Part shown: piece by piece, positions 1 through 5,561 of the stretch | How positions within the stretch are numbered: the stretch's first letter is position 1 | Layout of the letters: the number at the start of each line of letters is the position of its first letter | DNA from: an uncultured Pseudomonadota bacterium | GTDB taxonomy: Bacteria; Myxococcota_A; UBA9042; CAIXZC01 | Direction: 5' to 3' | Length of the DNA: 6,232 nucleotides | NCBI GenBank assembly: GCA_937884235.1 | Contig: CALGBT010000716.1 | Span: 1 to 6,232, forward strand | The notes under the pieces: model-generated | What the model was told of the DNA's origin: nothing | The model's input: only the letters and a program-made list of their open reading frames with translations | Database searches by the model: none | Translations under genes and position numbers: made by a program

Positions 1-52
1 ACGCCAATCCGAAACATACAGCCAGCATAGCGATACACAATCTCTGTCCCAT
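1..52 (-). CDS. Start of an exported protein (N-terminal signal peptide only, partial)
   Basis: Read on the minus strand, an ATG at 52-50 opens a frame that stays open for 17 codons to the window edge and reads MGQRLCIAMLAVCFGLA. This has one early positive charge and then a continuous hydrophobic stretch, as in a Sec or lipoprotein signal peptide. A strong Shine-Dalgarno sequence, GGAGGGG, lies at 63-57 on the same strand, four bases before the ATG (seven from the GGAG core). The gene is divergent from the iron-sulfur protein at 192 and shares its upstream region. The mature protein is outside the window, so its function cannot be said. The RBS plus signal peptide makes a real start likely, but 17 codons is little evidence. 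Confidence 0.5.
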   Translation of the reverse strand, partial: MGQRLCIAMLAVCFGLA

Positions 53-72
53 TGTTCCCCTCCAAGAGGTCT

Positions 73-85
73 AGTTTGTCAAACT
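73..85. promoter_or_regulatory. Palindrome AGTTTG-T-CAAACT, possible operator
   Basis: This is a perfect inverted repeat with 6-bp arms and a 1-bp centre, located between two divergent starts (52 on minus, 192 on plus). A related shorter palindrome, GTTG-T-CAAC, lies at 104-112; both share the core TTGTCAA and their centres (79 and 108) are 29 bp apart. Such a pair could bind a dimeric regulator serving both genes. On the minus strand the same core reads TTGACA, so either copy could also be a -35 hexamer. No specific regulator is recognised. Confidence 0.3.
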
Positions 86-111
86 TTTCCACGAACGACA
101 CCGGTTGTCAA
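77..111 (-). promoter_or_regulatory. Candidate promoter of the minus-strand exported gene
   Basis: On the minus strand a consensus -35 TTGACA at 111-106 is followed after 17 bp by AAAAGT at 88-83, which matches only three of six -10 positions. The predicted start near 76 would give a leader of about 24 bases before the ATG at 52, with the Shine-Dalgarno sequence inside it. The -35 is excellent, the -10 poor, so this is a tentative call. Confidence 0.25.
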
Positions 112-119
112 CGACGAGA

Positions 120-148
120 TGGACACCAGCAGCAGCGTGCAGTAGAGT
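120..148 (+). promoter_or_regulatory. Candidate sigma70-type promoter of the iron-sulfur gene
   Basis: TGGACA at 120-125 (five of six against TTGACA) is separated by exactly 17 bp from TAGAGT at 143-148 (four of six against TATAAT). Transcription would start near 155, giving a leader of roughly 37 bases that contains the GGAGG at 183-187. The palindrome at 104-112 would then be centred about 47 bp upstream of the start, a position suited to an activator. Inferred from spacing and match only. Confidence 0.4.
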
Positions 149-191
149 TGGGCAGCGAGAGTCGTCCAGGGTGCCCTAGAATGGAGGTTCC

Positions 192-1112
192 ATGCCGCTC
201 ATCGATGAGGCGACCATTCGCCTGCTGAAAGAAGAAGGTTTTCGCGGTTTCTTCAGAGGACGTACCCTCCACGCCTACGTCTACTTCGCATGGATGAAAG
301 AGTACGTGAGCTTCGCCCGGCGAGTCATCCCCAACCTCGCCCCCTGGGCCAAGAACATGCTCGCCAATCGTTACCACGGCAAGGTCATCTCCCCGGAAGT
401 CGCCGAAGACATTGTCACATTTCCCGGCAACATCGATCTCCACCACGTCCCCGATCAAGTGATTCCATACGAGTATGCCAGGGACATTATCATTCGTTCT
501 CCTCAAGAGATCGCGGTCATCGAATGCGCCTGCCGGGGGGCTGCCGGCAATAGCTGCACCCCCAGTCAGGTCTGCATGATTATCGGCCAACCATTCGTTG
601 ATTTCGTCCTTGCCAAGCAGCCTACGGCACGCCGCCTCACTCAAGCAGAAGCCGTGGAATTCCTGCAGGAGCAGCACACGCTGGGGCGAGTCCACACGGC
701 CTGGTTCAAGGATGCCTGCATGGGGCGCTTCTACGCCATCTGCAATTGCTGCAAGTGTTGCTGCTCCGGTGCCAAGGCCATGCGCGAATGGGACACCAAC
801 GTCGTCGCTCCTTCTGGTTTCGTCGCGGTCCACGATGCTGACAAGTGCCGTGGCTGCGGACACTGCGCCAAAGGCTGCGTCTACTCCGCCATCGAAGTCC
901 ACCACAAGAAGGCGCACCTGCACTACGACATGTGCATGGGATGCGGGCTCTGCGTCGACCACTGCCACCACGGCGCCTGGCGGCTCGTCCGCGACGAGAA
1001 CAAAGGCATGCCACTGAAGTTCCGAGAACTCGTGGCCAACCATCGGCTGAGTACAGGACTTGGCCCACGCCCCCGGGCCTTCCGTCAGATTCTCAAGAAA
1101 ATCTCCTTGTAG
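192..1112 (+). CDS. Multi-cluster iron-sulfur (4Fe-4S ferredoxin-type) protein
   Basis: A 306-residue protein without a signal peptide, so probably cytoplasmic or membrane-associated on the inner face. GGAGG at 183-187, four bases before the ATG, fixes the start. Three cysteine regions are visible: C112-x-C114-x7-C122-x5-C128; a dense block CNCCKCCC at residues 184-191; and a C-terminal 2[4Fe-4S] ferredoxin domain with C219-x2-C222-x2-C225-x3-C229 and C248-x2-C251-x2-C254-x3-C258. The proline that normally follows the last cysteine is replaced by V230 and H259. The layout (ECxC region, CNCCxCCC block, then ferredoxin) matches a family I recall from anaerobic and deltaproteobacterial genomes, annotated only as 4Fe-4S binding protein. 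A role as electron carrier or as electron input for the downstream cytochrome is inference. The substrate is unknown. Confidence 0.85.
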   Translation: MPLIDEATIRLLKEEGFRGFFRGRTLHAYVYFAWMKEYVSFARRVIPNLAPWAKNMLANRYHGKVISPEVAEDIVTFPGNIDLHHVPDQVIPYEYARDIIIRSPQEIAVIECACRGAAGNSCTPSQVCMIIGQPFVDFVLAKQPTARRLTQAEAVEFLQEQHTLGRVHTAWFKDACMGRFYAICNCCKCCCSGAKAMREWDTNVVAPSGFVAVHDADKCRGCGHCAKGCVYSAIEVHHKKAHLHYDMCMGCGLCVDHCHHGAWRLVRDENKGMPLKFRELVANHRLSTGLGPRPRAFRQILKKISL

Positions 1113-1144
1113 ATTGTGCGGCCTACACCTCTTTTCTAGTTTTC

Positions 1145-1158
1145 TTGACCCAGGTCAA
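1145..1158. promoter_or_regulatory. CRP/FNR-superfamily type operator upstream of the octaheme cytochrome
   Basis: TTGACC-CA-GGTCAA is a perfect 6-bp-arm palindrome. Written as TTGAC-N4-GTCAA it fits the general TTGAY-N4-RTCAA pattern recognised by FNR, NNR/DNR and related regulators, which respond to oxygen or nitric oxide. Its centre at 1151.5 lies 41.5 bp upstream of position 1193, which is also where the -10 candidate at 1181-1186 would place the transcription start. That is the classical class II activator position. Which family member binds cannot be told from the sequence. Confidence 0.55.
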
Positions 1159-1180
1159 TTGTTCCCGTTCTACGAGTGAC

Positions 1181-1186
1181 TAAAGT
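1181..1186 (+). promoter_or_regulatory. Candidate -10 element of the octaheme cytochrome gene
   Basis: TAAAGT matches four of six positions of TATAAT. With a start near 1193 it spans -12 to -7 exactly, and the palindrome at 1145-1158 then covers the -35 region, as expected for an activator-dependent promoter lacking its own -35. The leader would be about 40 bases. Confidence 0.4.
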
Positions 1187-1232
1187 TGCACTGTGCATTA
1201 TTTCACAGCAGCAATTTTCCAACGGGGGATTC

Positions 1233-2531
1233 ATGAGACGCAGCGTATTGGGGTATTTCACCGGCAGTGCTTTGGCACTACTTCTGGCCCTTGGGGCAAC
1301 AACCTTCTTTGTGGCCACCGGCACTGCCGGTGAGCCTCCCGCAGACGACCCAGCCACCACCTGCATCGGCTGTCATGAGCAGGTAACACCCGGGGTGGTT
1401 TCGGATTGGAAACTCAGCAAACACTCTCAAGAAGATGTGTCATGCGACGCCTGCCACGGCACCGGCCACACGTCAGCTGCCGACGTCGACAAGGTCTCGC
1501 TGCCCACGCCCGACACCTGCGCCGAATGCCACGAGGAGCGCGTCGAACAGTACAAGAAAGGTAAGCACGCCCTGGCATGGGCCGCGATGAAAGCCATGCC
1601 CACGACCCACGGATTGCCAGCCGCAATGACCGATGGCCAGAAAGGCTGTGGTGGGTGCCACAAGATCGGTATCAAGACCGCCGAGGAGATCGCACAGCTC
1701 AAGCAGGAAGGAAACCTCTTCGGCTCTTCGGCCTGCGATTCCTGTCACACCCGACACACCTTCTCCAAGAAGGAAGCTCTGCAGCCCCAGGCCTGCCAGA
1801 CTTGCCACATGGGCTTCGACCACCCGCAGTGGGAGATGTGGTCATCGTCGAAGCATGGCGTGCGCGCCCTGCTGCGGCAAAACGGGACCCTCGATGATGG
1901 GGTCGCTGCCCCCACGTGCCAGACCTGCCACATGCAGGAAGGCAATCACGAAGTCATCACCCAGTGGGGCTTCCTGGCGGTGCGACTGCCGCTCCCCGAA
2001 GACAAGCAATGGGCCGCCGATCAGGTGACCATCCTCCAGGGACTCGGAGTGCTCGACCCCTCAGGTCAGCCCACCGCCCGTCTCGACGTAGTCAAGGGCG
2101 CTAAAGTAGCCCGCTTGACTCAGGAAGAGTGGCAAGAGGGGCGCGACAAGATGATCGCCACTTGCTCACAATGTCACTCCAAGAACTTCGCCATCGCCGA
2201 ACTGCAGAAAGGCGACGATATCATCCGCGATACCGACCACCTGATGGCCGAAGCAATTCGCATCATCGCTGGACTCTACAAGGACGGAGTTATCCCCAAG
2301 CCCAAATCATACGCGTCATCCTTCCCGGACCTCCTCACCTTCCACGATGCCCCAACCGTCATCGAGCAGATCCTCTTTGAGATGTTCCTCAAACACCGGA
2401 TGCGAGCCTTCCAGGGGGCCTTCCATTCCAATCCTGACTATTCGCTCTGGTACGGCTGGAGCGAGATGATTCGAGACCTCTCCGAGATCAAGGAAAGGGC
2501 CGAGGAAATGCGACGCGCCGCCAAGAAGTAA
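1233..2531 (+). CDS. Octaheme cytochrome c, hydroxylamine oxidoreductase (HAO)-like
   Basis: The ATG at 1233 is preferred over an in-frame GTG at 1176: it has GGGGG at 1224-1228 upstream and begins a clean signal peptide (RR, then hydrophobic residues about 8-28, cleavage near residue 33). The 432-residue product is thus a periplasmic cytochrome. Eight CxxCH haem sites begin at C44, C71, C96, C139, C168, C188, C229 and C311. HAO-family hallmarks are CHTRH at 171-175, the stretch CHMGFDHPQW at 191-200 followed by SSKHG, and CHMQEGNH at 232-239. Known relatives oxidise hydroxylamine or hydrazine, or reduce nitrite, with haem 4 as the active site. C-terminal NPDYSLWYG (400-408) contains tyrosines that could include a haem-crosslinking residue, which would decide oxidase against reductase; alignment is needed. 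The protein is shorter than characterised HAOs (roughly 500-570 residues) and has no C-terminal membrane anchor. The iron-sulfur gene ends 120 bases upstream. Confidence 0.85.
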   Translation: MRRSVLGYFTGSALALLLALGATTFFVATGTAGEPPADDPATTCIGCHEQVTPGVVSDWKLSKHSQEDVSCDACHGTGHTSAADVDKVSLPTPDTCAECHEERVEQYKKGKHALAWAAMKAMPTTHGLPAAMTDGQKGCGGCHKIGIKTAEEIAQLKQEGNLFGSSACDSCHTRHTFSKKEALQPQACQTCHMGFDHPQWEMWSSSKHGVRALLRQNGTLDDGVAAPTCQTCHMQEGNHEVITQWGFLAVRLPLPEDKQWAADQVTILQGLGVLDPSGQPTARLDVVKGAKVARLTQEEWQEGRDKMIATCSQCHSKNFAIAELQKGDDIIRDTDHLMAEAIRIIAGLYKDGVIPKPKSYASSFPDLLTFHDAPTVIEQILFEMFLKHRMRAFQGAFHSNPDYSLWYGWSEMIRDLSEIKERAEEMRRAAKK

Positions 2532-2590
2532 CCGCCTCCCCTCTGCATACCTGGCAAGAAACTGCTCCTCATCGCCAACTGGCTCAGCAT

Positions 2591-2619
2591 TTGCGGGTTC
2601 TCATACGTCGTTGTAGAAT
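2591..2619 (+). promoter_or_regulatory. Candidate promoter of the FHA-GGDEF gene
   Basis: TTGCGG at 2591-2596 and TAGAAT at 2614-2619 (five of six for the -10) are separated by 17 bp. The predicted start near 2626 leaves a leader of about 21 bases before the ATG at 2647. It also argues against the in-frame GTG at 2626 as the translation start. This separates the signalling gene from the redox genes upstream. Confidence 0.45.
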
Positions 2620-2646
2620 CCCCCCGTGGCTTTGCTGGGGTGCAAT

Positions 2647-3555
2647 ATGGAAATCAAAACAAAACTGGATCTTCGAGCGCTGAACGATGGCTCGCAAAGG
2701 GACCTCGACAACCTTGCCAAGGGGCCCCGCCGAGGCATATTGATTGAAATGAGCGGCAGCACCGCAGGGCGTGTTCATGTCCTTCCAAACGATGTCACCA
2801 CCATCGGTCGTGGGTCAGACTGCACCATTATCTTCGACGATACCACTTTGAGCCGCACCCACGCCCGAATCACCCAGGAAGCAGAGCTCTACCTCCTCAC
2901 TGACTGCGACTCTCTCAATGGCTGCTATGTCAACCTCGCACGCCAGAGTGAGGCACCTCTCCAGCATGGCGACCGAGTACAGGTCGGTACCGGCGTTCGA
3001 TTGCAGTTTCAACTCGTCAACCAAGAAGAGCAGCGGGTCCTGGTGCGCATGTACGAGGCCGCCGTCCTGGACGGCTTAACCGGGCTCACCAATCGCCGGG
3101 CGCTCGACGAGCGGATCGTTTCCGAGTTGGCCTATGCCGTGCGCCACCAAACCGAACTTTGCGTCATTATGCTGGATATCGATTTCTTCAAGAAGGTCAA
3201 CGACACCCATGGCCATCTCGCCGGGGACGAGGTCATTCGCACCATCGCCAAACTGCTCCAGCGCGGCATCCGCTGCGAGGACCTCGCAGCCCGCTATGGC
3301 GGCGAGGAATTCGTCGTCGTAACCCGGGGAATCCCCATTATTGGGGCCGCCAACCTCGCTGAACGCCTCCGCGTTGCCATCGCCGAAAGAGTCATCGAGC
3401 ATGGCGACGAGCAACTCTCCGTTACTGCCAGTTTCGGCGTCGCAAGCCTCGCCAACATGCCCGGAGAACCGAACGCCGCCTCGCTTCTGGAGGCAGCAGA
3501 CCGCGCTCTCTACACTGCCAAGTCCAGCGGGCGCAACCGTGTGCAAACGGCCTGA
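2647..3555 (+). CDS. FHA domain-GGDEF diguanylate cyclase
   Basis: Makes the second messenger c-di-GMP from two GTP, with an N-terminal phosphothreonine-binding sensor domain. The ATG at 2647 has GGGG six bases upstream; an alternative GTG at 2626 has no ribosome site. In the 302-residue protein the FHA domain covers about 35-125, with GRGSDC at 54-59, LSRTHA at 68-73 and SLNG at 89-92. The GGDEF domain covers about 140-300: DGLTGLTNRR at 142-151, the metal-binding DIDFFKKVND at 177-186 and the active-site GGEEF at 218-222. The product-inhibition I-site RxxD (R209, D212) sits exactly five residues before GGEEF, so enzyme and feedback site both look intact. There is no membrane segment, so it is cytosolic. 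FHA suggests control by a Ser/Thr kinase encoded elsewhere; this is inference, as no kinase is in the window. Confidence 0.92.
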   Translation: MEIKTKLDLRALNDGSQRDLDNLAKGPRRGILIEMSGSTAGRVHVLPNDVTTIGRGSDCTIIFDDTTLSRTHARITQEAELYLLTDCDSLNGCYVNLARQSEAPLQHGDRVQVGTGVRLQFQLVNQEEQRVLVRMYEAAVLDGLTGLTNRRALDERIVSELAYAVRHQTELCVIMLDIDFFKKVNDTHGHLAGDEVIRTIAKLLQRGIRCEDLAARYGGEEFVVVTRGIPIIGAANLAERLRVAIAERVIEHGDEQLSVTASFGVASLANMPGEPNAASLLEAADRALYTAKSSGRNRVQTA

Positions 3556-3595
3556 CCTCTGCCCAAAGTCTTTCCCGCAGCCTCTAAACTGACGC

Positions 3596-3624
3596 TTCCG
3601 AAATGAGATCAAGCATGGTATCGT
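3596..3624 (+). promoter_or_regulatory. Weak promoter candidate of the Cys-rich lipoprotein gene
   Basis: TTCCGA at 3596-3601 and TATCGT at 3619-3624 are 17 bp apart (three and four of six matches). This is the best pair I can see in the 118-base gap after the diguanylate cyclase gene. It would give a leader of about 43 bases carrying the strong AAAGGAGG ribosome site. Low confidence. Confidence 0.2.
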
Positions 3625-3660
3625 GGCCCCATCTAGCGATGGCGCACGCCTGAAGGTCGC

Positions 3661-3668
3661 AAAGGAGG
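3661..3668 (+). promoter_or_regulatory. Strong ribosome binding site deciding the lipoprotein start
   Basis: AAAGGAGG lies five bases before the ATG at 3674. It sets the start there, not at the in-frame GTG at 3623, which would put 17 hydrophilic residues before the signal peptide. Confidence 0.8.
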
Positions 3669-3673
3669 ATGCT

Positions 3674-4777
3674 ATGTCAGTTCGTTGGTTCCCCGTAGTT
3701 GTTGCGTTTTTCGTCTTCGTGACCGCTGCCGCAGGCTGCGGATCTGCCGATGATAGCAACAAGCTTGATGATTTGGGGCGGTGGTGGTTGGATCTCTCCA
3801 CCGACGACATTCTCGCCTCGGACACCATGCGAATCGACGATGCCGCCACGGGCAGCGACTCCAACATTGCCGACGTAGCTACACCCAAGGACGACGGCCC
3901 CCCTTGCGAACCGAAGTGCGATGGCCTTGCATGCGGTGATGATGATGGCTGCGGCAAGCCCTGCATCGTCGATACCGGGTGCAAAGGCAATCCCCCCTGC
4001 TCTACGGGCGTCTGCGACCAATCCGGGGTCTGCGCAGTGCTCCCTACTGACGCCGATTGCGATGATGACGACCCCTGCACTGTCGGCGACCACTGTGCGC
4101 AAGGCAAGTGCAAGTCGGGCGCAGAGTTTCCCGACTGCGACGACGACAACGATTGCACCAACGACTCCTGTGACCCGGCCTCAGGTTGCTATTCGGTCCC
4201 CAACAGCCTCCCCTGCGACGATGAAGACCCTTGCACTGATGGGGATCTCTGTGTCGATGGCGGCTGCACAGCTGGGGGGCCAAATCTCTGCGACGACGCA
4301 AACCCGTGCACCGATGACTGGTGCGAGGCCGACGTCGGGTGCCACAACGACCCTCTCGCCCCTGGCTACCCCTGCGACGACAACAACTCCTGCACTGCCG
4401 GTGATTCCTGCTCTGGAGGACAGTGTCTCGGCGGCCAGGTGATGAACTGCGACGACTTCAACTCTTGCACCACCGACATCTGCAATCCCGTCCAGGGATG
4501 CATCTACCAGCAGAAGGAGCAGGGCGCCACCTGTGACGACATGAACGCTTGCACTATCAACGATTTCTGCGACCAGGGACTCTGCAAAGCCGGGGCGCCC
4601 AAAGACTGCGACGACCTCGTGGACTGCACCGCCGACTCCTGTGGTCCTGGCGGCATCTGCAAGCACACACCCCTCACCGGGGACTTCTACTGTGATGATG
4701 GTGAGCCTTGCACCGACCCCGACTTCTGCGAAGACGGTGCGTGTATGTCTGGCCCCCCGGTACCCGGATGCGAGTAG
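3674..4777 (+). CDS. Cys-rich repeat lipoprotein (slime-mould-type CDD/CT repeats)
   Basis: A 367-residue surface lipoprotein. The signal peptide ends in the lipobox A19-A20-G21-C22, followed by an Asp/Thr/Ser-rich linker to about residue 75. A first Cys-rich segment (about 78-123) contains CDGLACGDDDGCGKPC, a style frequent in myxobacterial lipoproteins. From residue 129 to the end there are nine repeats of 25-28 residues, each beginning CDD and containing CT, C and C, without further domain. They resemble the Dictyostelium CTDC repeat (Pfam Dicty_CTDC) and similar bacterial repeats. Four cysteines per repeat suggest two disulfides, and the many Asp residues suggest metal, perhaps calcium, binding; both are inference. 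The length and repeat type point to an extracellular stalk or adhesive role, but no ligand is known. The gene is 118 bases after the diguanylate cyclase and 46 bases before the next gene, so co-transcription with the latter is possible. Confidence 0.85.
   Translation: MSVRWFPVVVAFFVFVTAAAGCGSADDSNKLDDLGRWWLDLSTDDILASDTMRIDDAATGSDSNIADVATPKDDGPPCEPKCDGLACGDDDGCGKPCIVDTGCKGNPPCSTGVCDQSGVCAVLPTDADCDDDDPCTVGDHCAQGKCKSGAEFPDCDDDNDCTNDSCDPASGCYSVPNSLPCDDEDPCTDGDLCVDGGCTAGGPNLCDDANPCTDDWCEADVGCHNDPLAPGYPCDDNNSCTAGDSCSGGQCLGGQVMNCDDFNSCTTDICNPVQGCIYQQKEQGATCDDMNACTINDFCDQGLCKAGAPKDCDDLVDCTADSCGPGGICKHTPLTGDFYCDDGEPCTDPDFCEDGACMSGPPVPGCE
4058..4774 (+). repeat. Nine tandem Cys-rich repeats, alternating types A and B
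   Basis: Repeats begin at protein residues 129, 155, 181, 206, 234, 259, 287, 312 and 340. Odd units (type A) follow CDDxxxCTxxDxCxxGxC; even units (type B) follow CDDxxxCTxDxC with x4-5 before GC or IC, one residue shorter between the second and third cysteine. The order is ABABABABA, giving a period of about 53 residues (roughly 159 bases). The copies are diverged in sequence, so this is an old protein repeat and not a recent DNA duplication. Confidence 0.85.
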
Positions 4778-4823
4778 CTTCCAGACTCCAGCCGGGCTCT
4801 GCTCCACCCGCAGGGGAAAGAGA

Positions 4824-5501
4824 ATGATCCCCTGGCAACTGCTGGACTCCGCGCCCATGCCCGGGGGGAATGACGAACTCAAACTCTTCCGCCGCGGCGA
4901 TGACTTCACCATTCGCCTCAAAGGCCTCGACCTCATGACCAGTCGTGTCCACGGCTCTGAGGAGACCCTGGCAACCATGGTCTGCGAGCGCGTCGGGGAC
5001 CGTGCCAACGTAAAGGTGCTGGTGGGCGGACTCGGCATGGGATTCACTCTCGCAGCTTGCCTCCAACAACTGGGACCAGATGCCATCGTCGAAGTGGTCG
5101 AAATAGTCCCGGCAGTGGTGGCATGGAATCGCGGACCGCTGGCGCACCTCTCCGGCCATGCCCTCAAAGATCCCCGCACTGTAGTCCGGCAGCGTGACCT
5201 GGCGTCCCTGCTGAAGTCCAGCAACTCCGTCTATGATGGGATCATGAATGACGTCGACAACGGCCCCGATGGGCTGCTGCGGCCAGAGAATCGCTGGCTG
5301 TACTCACCGCGCGGATTGGCCACCACCTTTCGCGCCCTGCGACCCGGCGGAGTGTTGACGGTCTGGTCTGTCGGACCCGACGAATCTTTCACTGCCCGGC
5401 TCACCGATGCGGGTTTCAAGGCTCGGGCGCGGCGTGTCCGGGATAGCGGCGGTCCCAAGGGACGACACCACGTAATCTGGGTTGCGCAGCGCCCCGATTG
5501 A
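4824..5501 (+). CDS. Spermidine synthase-like / SAM-dependent methyltransferase-fold protein
   Basis: The ATG at 4824 is chosen because AGGGG at 4812-4816 lies seven bases upstream and homology-like sequence starts there; an open frame from 4641 merely overlaps the preceding gene. The 225-residue product has a Rossmann nucleotide-binding loop VLVGGLGMGFT at 65-75, an acidic end of strand 2 in VVEIVP (E93), and a characteristic NDVDNGPDGLL at 142-152. A KGRHHVIWVA-like segment closes the fold at 212-221. It belongs to a short proteobacterial family usually annotated spermidine synthase, but the usual catalytic DxxDP-type loop is replaced by DVDNGPDG and the N-terminal beta domain is reduced to about 45 residues. 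Aminopropyl transfer is therefore doubtful and another SAM or dcSAM reaction is possible. It sits between two lipoprotein genes, 46 bases after one and 60 before the other. Confidence 0.8.
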   Translation: MIPWQLLDSAPMPGGNDELKLFRRGDDFTIRLKGLDLMTSRVHGSEETLATMVCERVGDRANVKVLVGGLGMGFTLAACLQQLGPDAIVEVVEIVPAVVAWNRGPLAHLSGHALKDPRTVVRQRDLASLLKSSNSVYDGIMNDVDNGPDGLLRPENRWLYSPRGLATTFRALRPGGVLTVWSVGPDESFTARLTDAGFKARARRVRDSGGPKGRHHVIWVAQRPD

Positions 5502-5561
5502 CGAATATGGAGACATCTGGGCCGACGGCATGCCCGCACTGAGCCACTGGGGAGGCAACAC

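Noticed and set aside
177..182. TAGAAT as a -10 for the iron-sulfur gene
   Set aside because: Transcription would start about three bases before the ATG and leave the GGAGG at 183-187 out of the message. The pair at 120-148 fits better.
108..1043. Minus-strand open frame of 311 codons
   Set aside because: It is antisense to the iron-sulfur protein, whose cysteine motifs are unmistakable; no ribosome site or domain supports it.
3536..3555. CCGT/ACGG hairpin at the end of the GGDEF gene as terminator
   Set aside because: The stem is about four base pairs and no U-tract follows; it also lies within the coding sequence.
3619..3673. Upstream GTG start at 3623 for the Cys-rich lipoprotein
   Set aside because: It would put 17 charged residues before the signal peptide and has no ribosome site, whereas AAAGGAGG precedes the ATG at 3674.
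3076..4161. Long minus-strand open frame of 361 codons
   Set aside because: It lies antisense to the GGDEF domain and the lipoprotein, both with clear motifs, and its translation is low-complexity Ser/Pro/Gln-rich at the start with no domain. It is an effect of GC-rich codon use.
4058..4774. The Cys-rich repeat DNA as a CRISPR-like or satellite array
   Set aside because: The periodicity is at protein level, copies are diverged in DNA and the frame is open throughout.
4785..4800. AGCCGGGCT as a terminator hairpin after the lipoprotein gene
   Set aside because: Only four base pairs around a one-base centre, with no following T-run.
4181..5224. Minus-strand open frame of 347 codons
   Set aside because: It spans two unrelated + strand genes in antisense and reads as Val/Ala-rich mirror of the Asp-rich repeats.
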